A DNA stretch of 64,000 bases from CAMTUH01 sp947084935 (GCA_947084935.1 CAMTUH010000004.1:248001-312000); one strand, 5' to 3'. Positions 34,475-43,395 are shown, numbered from the stretch's first letter. A program made the numbers and translations. The notes: generated from the sequence alone by a model not told the origin.

Positions 34475-35594
34475 TTTATCTTACGAATCTCGTCTAAAAC
34501 GTAAAATGGCTAATTTGCGTTGGAGATCATTACACCTGGATCCGCCTTTGTTGGTGCTCTTAATTCTTATTTCCGGTTTTGGTCTTTTTATTTTGTTCAG
34601 TGCCAGCAATGAAATTATGGGCATGATGGAAAAACAATTACTCCGCATTATGATCGGTTTTATTATTCTATTTATTTTCGCTCAGATACCTCCGAAACGT
34701 TATTATGAATGGGCACCCTGGGTATTCACCATCACTTTAGTGTTGCTGGTGGCCGTTTTAATCTTTGGGAAAGTAGACAAGGGTGCAAAACGTTGGTTGG
34801 ATTTAGGAGTTTTTCATTTACAGCCCTCCGAATTGATGAAATTAGCTATGCCCATAATGCTGGCCCGTTATTTGAGTGATAAAGAATTATCACCTCGAAT
34901 GATTCCTCTATTGACCTCCGTAATTTTGTTAGCGATACCCGTCGTTTTAACGGCCAAACAACCCGATCTCGGCACTGCGATTTTGATCGGGGCGTCGGGT
35001 GTCTGCCTTCTATTATTAGCAGGCTTAAGCTGGCGCTTGATTGCAACCCTTTTGACGCTTACCATACTCAGCACACCCGTTCTTTGGCACTTCATGCACG
35101 GCTATCAAAAAGAACGGGTACTCACTTTCCTCAACCCCGAACGAGATCCGCTGGGCAGTGGCTATCACATCATCCAATCCAAAATCGCTATTGGATCGGG
35201 TGGCTTCTTTGGAAAAGGATGGCTGCACGGCACGCAATCTCATTTGCAATTTCTGCCCGCACACGCCACCGATTTTATTTTCGCAGTTACTGGCGAAGAG
35301 CTAGGATTTGTTGGGTGTTTTCTGTTACTCGCTGTTTTTCTTGCTATTTTTATTCGCTGTATTTACATCAGTAACCAGGCGCAAGACACGTTTACCCGTT
35401 TATTAGCGGGCAGTTTAAGCCTCACGTTTATTCTGGCTGCGTTTGTCAACATCGGGATGGTTATGGGGATTCTTCCCGTTGTTGGAGTGCCGCTTCCGTT
35501 AATTAGCTACGGCGGCAGTTCTATTGTTACAATTATGGCGGGATTTGGTATGATTATGTCGATACATACGCATCGGAAATTATGGCCGAGTTAG
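34452..35594 (+). CDS. rodA: Peptidoglycan glycosyltransferase RodA
   Basis: A 380-aa SEDS-family membrane protein with about ten helices. QPDLGTAILIGASG, the catalytic-Asp region and the C-terminal VGVPLPLISYGGSSI are diagnostic. It polymerises glycan strands together with PBP2. Its TAG stop directly touches family B repeat copy 2. Confidence 0.97.
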   Translation: MKPYQNPNLSYESRLKRKMANLRWRSLHLDPPLLVLLILISGFGLFILFSASNEIMGMMEKQLLRIMIGFIILFIFAQIPPKRYYEWAPWVFTITLVLLVAVLIFGKVDKGAKRWLDLGVFHLQPSELMKLAMPIMLARYLSDKELSPRMIPLLTSVILLAIPVVLTAKQPDLGTAILIGASGVCLLLLAGLSWRLIATLLTLTILSTPVLWHFMHGYQKERVLTFLNPERDPLGSGYHIIQSKIAIGSGGFFGKGWLHGTQSHLQFLPAHATDFIFAVTGEELGFVGCFLLLAVFLAIFIRCIYISNQAQDTFTRLLAGSLSLTFILAAFVNIGMVMGILPVVGVPLPLISYGGSSIVTIMAGFGMIMSIHTHRKLWPS

Positions 35595-35738
35595 TGGTAC
35601 GCAATCGCACTTAACCCAACTGTGTCATTGCGAGAAGCCATAAGGCGCCGCCGAAGCCCCGCGGCTTGACCGCGGAGAATCCAGAATTAATTAATCCTGG
35701 ATCGCCACGGTGCCTGACGGCACCTCGCGATGACGGAA
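35594..35738. repeat. Palindromic repeat family B, copy 2
   Basis: It begins GTGGTACGCAATCGCACTTAA just at the rodA stop and includes GTCATTGCGAGAAGCC, the hairpin GCCCCGCGGCTTGACCGCGG, AGAATTAATTAATCCTGG and CACCTCGCGATGACGG. The far end that would carry TTGAGTGCGATT is missing. Confidence 0.8.
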
Positions 35739-35756
35739 CGTAAAAAAGGAGCTTTC

Positions 35757-36791
35757 ATGATACGTGCAGGATTTATAATACTTTCATTCTTATTTTTTAC
35801 CACAACTACTTTCGCTACAGAAAATTCCAGCCAAATCCATTCATCTAAAACAAAAGCCTTCGTGGATTACATGGTTAATCAATACCATTTCGACCGCGAC
35901 CAATTAACGCGCGAATTGTCACACGCAAAATACAACGACGAAGTGATTCAGAAAATCACGCATCCTTACGAACAAAAACCCTGGAATGTGTACCGCGCTT
36001 ATTTTATTACGGAAGAACGCGTCCAAAACGGTTTACTCTATTGGGAAAAACACGCTCAAGCATTAAAATATACCGAGCAACGTTATGGAATTCCATCCAG
36101 CCTCATCGTCGCAATCATCGGAGTCGAAACGAATTACGGGCAGGAAACGGGGCGATATTCCGCTCTCGATGCGCTCAGCACACTCGCCTTTTACCACAAA
36201 CCTCGAGAAAAATTTTTCACGCGCGAATTAGAGCAGTTTTTTTTACTCACGCACGAGCAAGGATTACCCCCGCAACAGGTTAAAAGCTCGTACGCCGGCG
36301 CCCTTGGCATCCCGCAATTTATGCCCAGCACGTACCGCCATTACGCAACCGGTTACTTGAAACACAGCACAAGCGACTTGATCAACAACGACAACGACGC
36401 CATTGTCAGCATCGCTAACTACCTCAAAACCAATGGCTGGAAGCGAAATCAACCCGTTGCTGGCGAAGTCGTGAGACATGGAAAAATCGATCCAAACTGG
36501 CTATCTGATAAAGCCATCCCAAACATGGATGCCAACCAATTGAAATCAAAAGAAATTCAACCCATCGTGGCTTTAGCGCCCACGCAAAAAGCGGCCCTCG
36601 TTGCCTTAAAGAGCACAGATGACCCGGAATATTGGGTTACTTTTGGTAACTTTCGAGTAATAATGAGTTATAATCCCCGTATTATTTATGCAATGACTGT
36701 TTATCAGCTCAGCCAAATTATCCAAAAGGCACATGACGACCAAACTACTCGATCAAGCACAAAATCAACATCAGCAAGGACAGTTAAATGA
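35757..36791 (+). CDS. mltB: Membrane-bound lytic murein transglycosylase B (GH103)
   Basis: A 344-aa periplasmic protein with a signal peptide (residues 1-20, MIRAGFIILSFLFF, cleavage after FA). No lipobox is seen, so it may be soluble rather than a lipoprotein. The catalytic Glu is E124 (IIGVETNYGQETGRY) and GALGIPQFMPSTYRHYA follows. It cleaves glycan strands leaving 1,6-anhydro ends. AAGGAG stands 6 nt before the ATG. The last 20 residues are Thr/Ser-rich and overlap the next gene by 59 nt. Confidence 0.93.
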   Translation: MIRAGFIILSFLFFTTTTFATENSSQIHSSKTKAFVDYMVNQYHFDRDQLTRELSHAKYNDEVIQKITHPYEQKPWNVYRAYFITEERVQNGLLYWEKHAQALKYTEQRYGIPSSLIVAIIGVETNYGQETGRYSALDALSTLAFYHKPREKFFTRELEQFFLLTHEQGLPPQQVKSSYAGALGIPQFMPSTYRHYATGYLKHSTSDLINNDNDAIVSIANYLKTNGWKRNQPVAGEVVRHGKIDPNWLSDKAIPNMDANQLKSKEIQPIVALAPTQKAALVALKSTDDPEYWVTFGNFRVIMSYNPRIIYAMTVYQLSQIIQKAHDDQTTRSSTKSTSARTVK

Positions 36792-38418
36792 AGCGCTTGA
36801 AACGTACTGCAAAATTCTCAAGGAAGACCCTCAACAACCCGATGTATACCATTGGGCGGGTATTGTGCTGTCCCAACTGGAACGCTTCAGCGACGCCTTA
36901 ATTTATTTCGACAGTGCCATAAAATACGACCCCCGCAATGCTACCTTCTACAACAGCAAAGCAAACGCACTCGTACGATTAGGTAAACTGGTCGAAGCTA
37001 CCCTTGCGTATGATCGAGCGCTTAAAGTTGATCCCACGTACGTTACGGCCTTGACTAATCTCGCGAATTGTTTTTACCGACAAAAAAAAATCAATGACGC
37101 TAAAAAATGCTATCAAAAAGCAATAAGACTGCGTTCTGATTTTCCCAGCGCTCACTTTAATTATGCGCGCTTATTAGCAGAATACGGAGAGTACGATTCT
37201 GCCCTCAAAGAACTCGAGCAAACCCTATCCATTGACCCGACGCATACATTCGCCTTATCCCAGATTGCGCATATTTATATGCATCTGGGTCGGTATTCAG
37301 ACGCCATTAAATATTATCAACAGCGTTTAGAACTAGAATCTAACCCAGGCGAAGCACACCACAACCTCGGCTTAGCTTTCCTAAAAAATAAGCACTACGC
37401 AACGGCTCTGACGCATCTTAAAACCAGTCTTGATTTAAATTACCACGACAAAGAAAGCCATTATCACTTAGCAACGGCTTATATTCATCTCGGAAATTAT
37501 ACCGAAGCCCTTAAACACTACTTACAGCAACTCGAATGCGAACCACACATCGACAGTTATTATAATATTGGCGTGTTGCACCTGTATCAGGAACGACACC
37601 AAGAAGCCATTGATTATTTTCGTGAGGTAGTGGAGCGAAAACCGGATTACACCGATGCACATCTTAATCTGGCGGCGATTTATTTGAAATTATCAAAAAT
37701 TAATGAAGCCATTAACCACTACGAACTCGCTTTACAACAAAGGCCGAGCGATCCTGAAATTATGCATATTTTATCGGCGCTGAAAGGCGATCGTGTTGCT
37801 GGAACGGCACCCATCGAATACAGCCAACACCTTTTTGACCAATACGCACCTTACTACGATCAGCACCTAATAAAACATTTAGGCTATCAAGCACCTAAAG
37901 CCTTGTATGAAGCCGTGACCACGGAAGCGAATGCGGACAACCCGCGCTGGCGCATTTTGGATCTTGGTTGTGGCACCGGTCTGTGCGGCGAATATTTTAA
38001 ACCGTGTGCAAAAGAATTAATCGGAATCGACGTCTCCACGAATATGCTCGCCATTGCAGAAAATAAAAAAATCTATGATAAATTGGAAAATAAAACTTTA
38101 CAGAAAGCGTTGGATCAATACAAAGATCTCGATTTAATTATTGCGGCCGATGTCTTTACCTACCTCGGCGACTTGAATGAAATTTTTAAGAAAGCAAAAA
38201 CAGCTCTTGTAGAAAAGGGTTACTTTGCCTTTACCGTTGAAAAGAGTTCGCATGATCTGTACGAACTGCAAAAAAGCATCCGATACGCGCACTCGAAGAA
38301 GTATCTCAAGTCGTTAATTAAAGAACACGGTTTTAAACCCGTGCGATTAGATAATATTATTCTACGAGAACAACACAAAAAATCCGTTGAAGGTTACCTC
38401 ATCGTGTTACGTGCTTAA
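36733..38418 (+). CDS. TPR-repeat protein with C-terminal methyltransferase domain
   Basis: A 561-aa protein. Residues 1-355 are about ten tetratricopeptide repeats (for example ALIYFDSAIKYDPRNATFYNSKANALVRLG). Residues about 370-561 are a class I SAM methyltransferase with motif I ILDLGCGTGLCGEYF and the GIDVSTNMLAIAENKKIYDKL acidic motif. The arrangement resembles TPR-methyltransferases seen in Coxiella and Legionella, whose substrate is unknown. The first TPR begins at the start codon, so a shorter start would break a repeat; the 59-nt overlap with mltB therefore seems real. Confidence 0.88.
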   Translation: MTTKLLDQAQNQHQQGQLNEALETYCKILKEDPQQPDVYHWAGIVLSQLERFSDALIYFDSAIKYDPRNATFYNSKANALVRLGKLVEATLAYDRALKVDPTYVTALTNLANCFYRQKKINDAKKCYQKAIRLRSDFPSAHFNYARLLAEYGEYDSALKELEQTLSIDPTHTFALSQIAHIYMHLGRYSDAIKYYQQRLELESNPGEAHHNLGLAFLKNKHYATALTHLKTSLDLNYHDKESHYHLATAYIHLGNYTEALKHYLQQLECEPHIDSYYNIGVLHLYQERHQEAIDYFREVVERKPDYTDAHLNLAAIYLKLSKINEAINHYELALQQRPSDPEIMHILSALKGDRVAGTAPIEYSQHLFDQYAPYYDQHLIKHLGYQAPKALYEAVTTEANADNPRWRILDLGCGTGLCGEYFKPCAKELIGIDVSTNMLAIAENKKIYDKLENKTLQKALDQYKDLDLIIAADVFTYLGDLNEIFKKAKTALVEKGYFAFTVEKSSHDLYELQKSIRYAHSKKYLKSLIKEHGFKPVRLDNIILREQHKKSVEGYLIVLRA

Positions 38419-39001
38419 ACCTCACCAATCCAATATAAATCCCTTGAATTTCCACGCGGTCTGCGGGATAAATCATGGGACGATGCGCCGGGTTCGCCGG
38501 CACTAAAGAGACCGTATCGTTCGTTTTGTGGTACAAACGTTTGAGGGTCGCGCGTTCATGATCGATCAGGGCCACTACAATATCACCGTCTTTTGCGTGA
38601 TCCCGACGCTCACAAATAACGATGTCACCATCAAAAATGCCCTCTTCCACCATCGAGTCCCCTTTAACGCGCAACGCGTACCGCTTCGGCCCCAAAAAAA
38701 CATGCGCAACGTCTACCGTTTCCTGCTGTTCAATGGCTTCAATCGGCTGACCTGCAGCAATGGAGCCCACCAAGGGAATGGATACCGCAGGATCATGCTC
38801 CAAAAGCTGAATATTGCGGTGGCGGTTGGGCTGTAAGCGGATATATCCTTTATCAACCAAAGCCTTAAGATAGCGGTGCACGACGCCTCGAGACTGGATC
38901 CCAATGCCTTTAGCGATTTCCGCTACGGTCGGCGCATAATCGCGTTTCTGAACAAACGCTTTGACAAATTCGTACGTCTTTCGCTGGCTTAATGTGAGCA
39001 T
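38399..39001 (-). CDS. lexA: LexA repressor
   Basis: A 200-aa SOS repressor with an N-terminal winged helix (TLSQRKTYEFVKAFVQKRDYAPTV) and a self-cleaving S24-type domain. The cleavage bond A83-G84, catalytic S116 (GDSMVEEG) and K154 (ATLKRL) are all present. It is convergent with the TPR gene, overlapping by 20 nt. A GAAC-N7-GAAC direct repeat stands just before the start codon, a candidate autoregulatory operator. The recognition helix region QSRGVVHRYLKALV differs from the enterobacterial one. Confidence 0.93.
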   Translation of the reverse strand: MLTLSQRKTYEFVKAFVQKRDYAPTVAEIAKGIGIQSRGVVHRYLKALVDKGYIRLQPNRHRNIQLLEHDPAVSIPLVGSIAAGQPIEAIEQQETVDVAHVFLGPKRYALRVKGDSMVEEGIFDGDIVICERRDHAKDGDIVVALIDHERATLKRLYHKTNDTVSLVPANPAHRPMIYPADRVEIQGIYIGLVRFKHVTR

Positions 39002-39006
39002 AAACC

Positions 39007-39021
39007 GTTCTCACTTTGTTC
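39007..39021 (-). promoter_or_regulatory. Candidate LexA operator, GAAC-N7-GAAC
   Basis: On the minus strand GAACAAAGTGAGAAC lies 5 nt upstream of the lexA ATG. The form equals the alphaproteobacterial LexA box (GTTC-N7-GTTC on the other strand) and not the gammaproteobacterial CTG-N10-CAG. I do not see the same box before recA. Confidence 0.4.
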
Positions 39022-39062
39022 TCAATCTAACTATCATAAAAAAATTATTATCCAAAGTCAAA

Positions 39063-39094
39063 TTAATATTGCGTTAATAACTTCTTGTTATTAT
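39063..39094 (+). promoter_or_regulatory. PmrA-box-like promoter of the kinase gene
   Basis: TTAATATTGCGTTAA at 39063-39077, 11 nt, then TATTAT at 39089-39094. The spacing and sequence equal those of the F-box gene promoter. Transcription would then start near 39101, downstream of the ATG at 39093, which favours the ATG at 39123 as the true start. Confidence 0.65.
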
Positions 39095-39122
39095 GCACGA
39101 AGCAGATAATGGGAAAAATAAT

Positions 39123-40946
39123 ATGCGTGAAAATATTCCACTAATGCTCCTCTCAGGCCTTCCCTCTTTTACTTTAACTGAAAACACCCTGATAACGCTT
39201 TCACATTTTTTAAATCCTCAACCCATCCAGAAAATCCGTAAGAAGCCGGACGATAATGCTTCAAGACAAAACCAAAACAACGATGATCGTTCGGAACTGA
39301 TTTCTATCCCACACCCTACCAGCTATGGTTTTTATGAGCTTCACTCATGTAAAGGGCGCGGGGGATTTGGAGAAGTTTGGAAAGCTTTCCCAATCAATAC
39401 CAATGGAAAGGTATTGCGCGATCAACCCGTTGTTCTTAAATTTATTATGCTTCCCACTATTCTCTCCGACGCCAATGAAGATCAGATAAGGAAAATAAAC
39501 GCCAAGAAAGAACTCAGAAGGGAATTGGCGATGCAGGAATTTGATATACTGCGGCAGGTATATCCGTGCACTCAAATGGCCTATAGAGAGGATGTGGATG
39601 CTTTTATTATTATCACGGATTATTTCAGCGGCTTTGATTTGTTCTACGCAGAGAGTTCCAGTATTAGAGAAACACATCCACAAAAAGAATTTCACTCTCA
39701 ATTTAAAAAACTCTCTTTCTCAAAGCGCGTGAACTTAATTTGGGAACTGGTTCTCAAGATGGACCACCTGAATAAATTGGGGATTATCCACCGCGATATC
39801 AAAACGGAAAATGTATTAATCGATCCAACCCTACATCACTTACAACTGATTGATCTGGGCTTGGCTATCTTCGCTCCTTATGATGAGAATGGAGAGCCGA
39901 TCCCACAAGAGCTTCCGGTCGGAAGCCGCTTGGTTCGGCCACCCGAACAACAAAACGAACACCTGCATATACCCGCCGGCGATGTTTACCAACTGGTTCC
40001 AATAATTATGACCCTCTTTGGCAAGGATGCTCTTTTAAAGAAAAGCCTTGCCTTTGAGGATGAAGAAGGCATTCCCGCCAATGAACCCTTCGTCATTGAT
40101 TTAAGATCCATAGACATACCGCACTCATTACGCACACTTAAAGTGGATTTACTGCTTCAAAAATTTATTAAACGCATGGCGGATCAAGATTATAAAAACC
40201 GCCCAACAATGAATGAGGTATTAGTATTTTTCAATGGCCTGCAACTTTTGTGTGTTTTTAGAAAAGAAAGAATTCTTCACGAACTAAAAAAATCGATTCC
40301 ACCCTCTCGCCTAGAGGAGCAAAACGCAGCGCTTGCCAAAATGATTATCTGCGCCAGCGGACAATGGAAATCCCTCGCGGAACGGTATGGAAATGATTTT
40401 TTGAATTATCTGTGCTTCAGTGATAACCCTGAGAAAACCGCCGCAGAGCTAATCGTCACTCACTACCAAGAACTCGATGACCCCCATTCCGACCTGAGTT
40501 TTATCGAGCCTTATATCGAACTAGGGGCATCGGCTTATCACCAACATCAATGCGATCGCTATTATGAAATTTTTTCAATCGAGTCTTACTCTTCCAACGA
40601 ATCGTCACATTCATTTAGCACACGATCCTCTTCTTCAGAGAATTTAAGCATTATCGGCGAAGAACTTCTTAAGCCGATGAGTCGGTACCGCGAGCAAATG
40701 GAAATTTCTGTTCAGCACCTTGCCCATTCTATTTTTGATCCCTTCCAAGCGCAAATTGGAGCGATGAATAACTTAATCTCAGCAATTACTACTAAAGATT
40801 TTTCATTGAGTGACGATGACAGCAAAACCTTGAACGACATAGAACAATTATCTTATATTGTTCCGCACTTGCTCGTACTCGTAGAAAAATGCCGAAATTT
40901 ATCGAGCAGCGAGCATGCATCAGTAATACTAGAAGTGGGAATGTAG
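39123..40946 (+). CDS. Eukaryotic-like Ser/Thr protein kinase, effector candidate
   Basis: A 607-aa protein from ATG 39123, which has GGGA 8 nt upstream. The kinase domain (about residues 65-380) is intact: glycine loop GRGGFGEVW, Lys in VVLKFIML, catalytic loop IIHRDIKTENVLID and a DLG in place of DFG; RPPEQ replaces APE. The remaining 220 residues are helical with a Ser-rich stretch (SYSSNESSHSFSTRSSSSE) and match nothing I know. There are no membrane helices or PASTA repeats, so it is not a PknB type. The single-gene unit follows a PmrA-like promoter, which suggests translocation into a host cell. Confidence 0.85.
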   Translation: MRENIPLMLLSGLPSFTLTENTLITLSHFLNPQPIQKIRKKPDDNASRQNQNNDDRSELISIPHPTSYGFYELHSCKGRGGFGEVWKAFPINTNGKVLRDQPVVLKFIMLPTILSDANEDQIRKINAKKELRRELAMQEFDILRQVYPCTQMAYREDVDAFIIITDYFSGFDLFYAESSSIRETHPQKEFHSQFKKLSFSKRVNLIWELVLKMDHLNKLGIIHRDIKTENVLIDPTLHHLQLIDLGLAIFAPYDENGEPIPQELPVGSRLVRPPEQQNEHLHIPAGDVYQLVPIIMTLFGKDALLKKSLAFEDEEGIPANEPFVIDLRSIDIPHSLRTLKVDLLLQKFIKRMADQDYKNRPTMNEVLVFFNGLQLLCVFRKERILHELKKSIPPSRLEEQNAALAKMIICASGQWKSLAERYGNDFLNYLCFSDNPEKTAAELIVTHYQELDDPHSDLSFIEPYIELGASAYHQHQCDRYYEIFSIESYSSNESSHSFSTRSSSSENLSIIGEELLKPMSRYREQMEISVQHLAHSIFDPFQAQIGAMNNLISAITTKDFSLSDDDSKTLNDIEQLSYIVPHLLVLVEKCRNLSSSEHASVILEVGM

Positions 40947-40963
40947 CTCTTTACCTAGAGCGC

Positions 40964-42169
40964 TTAGGGGCTGTTCGCATTTCTACTGACCTCATCATCC
41001 TTGTGCTTATCACTTCCGGAATTCTCAGGGGGAGAAATAAAAAACCCTGCGCTTCGCTGCCTTTTTGGCGGCCTATTGGGAATCTCTGTTTCCCGAGTTC
41101 GCTTTTCTCCGTTTGTATCCCGCTCGGTAGTAGCCTCGGGAGTTACTGCCGCAACAGGGGCGGCCCTCGTAGAGGTCGTGGTAGAGGTTGTGTACGTTGT
41201 GTCAGTCGGAATAATTTGCACGAATTGCGGCATGAACTGCGGTAGGTAGTATAGCGGAAGGCCTTGCTGCAGTAACTGCGGGTATCGCAAAAAGCCTTGC
41301 ATCACTTGGTATTGGTATTGCTGCATTGCCAACCATCGCTGATGTTGCATTTCCTGCTGATGTTGCAGCAGCGCCCGCTGATATTGCAGCGCTGCATCAG
41401 GAGGCAGTTGTGTTTTTTTGACGACGTTTTGACTTTCTTTACTTTGCTTTTCTTGCTCTTGCTCTTGTTCTTGTTCTTGTTCTTGTTCTTGTTCTTGTTC
41501 TTGTATGGATTGTACACGTGTCACCGAAAATGCACGAAGGTTTGACTCTATTCGTATGTATTTCTCTATATCTTGTATATCTTTCGATAGTAATTCATCA
41601 AAGTTTTTCTGACCGCCAAAAAAAACTTCTCTAGTAAATCTCCCCTCATGCCCAATATTCTCTAGAAGAACTATCAACATATCAGCCCATCTTTTCCACT
41701 CCTCTCCCCTCTGACGAAGTTCGATTATTTTTTTCATCATTTGATAGGGAATAGAGTCATCCCCTTCTACTTTAAGAGAGGAACGAAAAGGGATATGTCT
41801 CCGTTCGAGACTGTTATTAGTTGAGCTCAGTAGCGCCTTGATACATTCGGGATATTGCTCTCCTTGCTCCATTTTTTCTATGCAGATTTTCTTCATCAAT
41901 TGAAAAATTTCATTTTTGTAAACATTTTTTCTCACGCCGACATATTTCCCAACATTGAGCTCGTAATGATTGAGCTGGTAACGTGTAATAATTTTGGAAA
42001 TTTTCTGATCAGAAAGGTTTTTATTATCCAGCATTGCTGATATAAGTCCATACCACTGCCCTCTATTGAAATTAGAGTCATTTTCACTTATTGCGGATTT
42101 AATTGATTCTATTAATTCCCTAAAATTGTTAGTTGTTTTTGAAAGATTACACAACTCGTCGAATGTCAC
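40964..42169 (-). CDS. Lineage-specific protein, paralogue 2 of a tandem pair; effector candidate
   Basis: A 401-aa protein starting with GTG at 42169, with GAGGT 7 nt upstream and 5 nt after the end of its paralogue. Residues about 1-210 are helical and resemble the neighbour (W-x2-LI ... SDQKISKIITRYQL against SDQEIAEIIAANQL). The second half is low complexity: an (EQ)n run encoded by a hexanucleotide repeat, Gln/Tyr-rich stretches (HQQEMQHQRW), a Thr/Ser run, and a basic PPKRQR near 367-372 that resembles a nuclear localisation signal. Function unknown. Convergent with the kinase gene. Confidence 0.7.
   Translation of the reverse strand: MTFDELCNLSKTTNNFRELIESIKSAISENDSNFNRGQWYGLISAMLDNKNLSDQKISKIITRYQLNHYELNVGKYVGVRKNVYKNEIFQLMKKICIEKMEQGEQYPECIKALLSSTNNSLERRHIPFRSSLKVEGDDSIPYQMMKKIIELRQRGEEWKRWADMLIVLLENIGHEGRFTREVFFGGQKNFDELLSKDIQDIEKYIRIESNLRAFSVTRVQSIQEQEQEQEQEQEQEQEQEKQSKESQNVVKKTQLPPDAALQYQRALLQHQQEMQHQRWLAMQQYQYQVMQGFLRYPQLLQQGLPLYYLPQFMPQFVQIIPTDTTYTTSTTTSTRAAPVAAVTPEATTERDTNGEKRTRETEIPNRPPKRQRSAGFFISPPENSGSDKHKDDEVSRNANSP
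41452..41515 (-). repeat. Hexanucleotide tandem repeat encoding (Glu-Gln)n
   Basis: Units CTTGTT and CTTGCT on the plus strand are repeated about eight to ten times in tandem. On the coding strand they read as alternating Glu and Gln. Changes in copy number would alter length but not frame. Confidence 0.85.
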
Positions 42170-42174
42170 AGTAC

Positions 42175-43395
42175 TTACCTCTTTTTATTATTTTTATGGT
42201 AACCATCACCTATCGTTTTCCTGTTAGCCCTATTATTTGAATTACTTCCTGATGATTGCAGATCATTAGCCAGTGGTTGCTGGGATGATGAGGCAAACAA
42301 ACGTGGTTGGTATGGAGCATGTAATGCTGGTAGTGGTAGTGGTGGTGGTGGTGGTGGTGGTGGTGGTGGTACTATTGGTATTGCTGGTATTGTCACCGGA
42401 AAGAATAATCGTTGCATCATGTCTCTGAAGAGGAGTTGTGCAAGTATTTCTGGATCTAGAGGAACGGGAACAAGCTGAGCGGGCAGCGGCAAAGTGGCAT
42501 GCGTTTGAGTGGTTGTTGTGGTGGTGGTGCTTGTAGTTGTAGCGCCAGAGCGAGCAATTCTAATTCGTTTGTCCCGCTTTTCTTGCTCCCATTTTTCTTG
42601 CTCCAGACTTTCATCACAAAAGATCCAAGACCGTTTTCCGTTAGGAAGCTCGCTAGGGAGGCAGATATGGAACTGCTTATTTTTATTTAGATAAGACGTT
42701 AGTTTGCGCCAAGACGAGTGTTGAGTTAGGTCCGCGTAATTTTGACCCAGCGCATCCAGTCCATTTTCTTCTTTCCAAATTAGGTTGAAAATACCAGCAA
42801 AGTCCTGCCAATCTGTAGCACGTGTACTTATCTGATCAGCAATCTTAAGTAAGAGATAATAATAAATAGTGTTCCCACTCTCATCTTGCTCAGTAAGATA
42901 AGAGGAGATTTGAGGCGATTTAAACAATTCTTGCGTCGAAACTGGATAATAGTTATTCACACACATTAATTGCACGAGACACAGGATGTCATAAATCGCA
43001 TCAGGAGAGTTATAGTTTTTAGGAGGAACTTTCGTGCTCAGTTGATTCGCTGCTATAATCTCTGCTATCTCCTGATCAGAAGTTCCCTTATTAATTAATT
43101 TTATAAGAAGGGAACACCACGAAGAAAAGCTTCCGTCGCCATTACATTCCTCAATCTCTCTCGAAGTTAATCTAATACGCCCGTTATTTGTTGATCCGTT
43201 GTGTAATTCCTGAGACGACTGTGAAGCAGTGGTATCCGTATCGGATACCTGGGTAGCGGTAGTAGTCGTTGTTGTTGTGGCAGTTGCAGCAGTGGTCTGC
43301 CCTGCAGTTGAGAGTAAACGATCTGCTACTGCTGATAATAACTCTATACCAGTTAATAACTCTATACCAGTGCCATCTTCTTTTGTTGGTCGCAT
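42175..43395 (-). CDS. Lineage-specific protein, paralogue 1 of a tandem pair; effector candidate
   Basis: A 406-aa protein with AAGGT 7-8 nt before the ATG at 43395. It has a Thr-rich segment near 35-60, a helical domain about 75-260 shared with the downstream gene, a second Thr run near 285-300, a stretch of about ten prolines near 345, and an Asn/Lys/Arg-rich tail ending KNNKKR. Proline runs of this kind are typical of eukaryotic profilin or SH3 ligands. No known domain is recognised. It is probably cotranscribed with the next gene (5-nt gap). Confidence 0.7.
   Translation of the reverse strand: MRPTKEDGTGIELLTGIELLSAVADRLLSTAGQTTAATATTTTTTTATQVSDTDTTASQSSQELHNGSTNNGRIRLTSREIEECNGDGSFSSWCSLLIKLINKGTSDQEIAEIIAANQLSTKVPPKNYNSPDAIYDILCLVQLMCVNNYYPVSTQELFKSPQISSYLTEQDESGNTIYYYLLLKIADQISTRATDWQDFAGIFNLIWKEENGLDALGQNYADLTQHSSWRKLTSYLNKNKQFHICLPSELPNGKRSWIFCDESLEQEKWEQEKRDKRIRIARSGATTTSTTTTTTTQTHATLPLPAQLVPVPLDPEILAQLLFRDMMQRLFFPVTIPAIPIVPPPPPPPPPPLPLPALHAPYQPRLFASSSQQPLANDLQSSGSNSNNRANRKTIGDGYHKNNKKR

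Noticed and set aside
41297..41545. Leu/Phe-rich plus-strand ORF opposite the (EQ)n repeat
   Set aside because: Its hydrophobic run is the antisense reading of the hexanucleotide repeat; no start signals.
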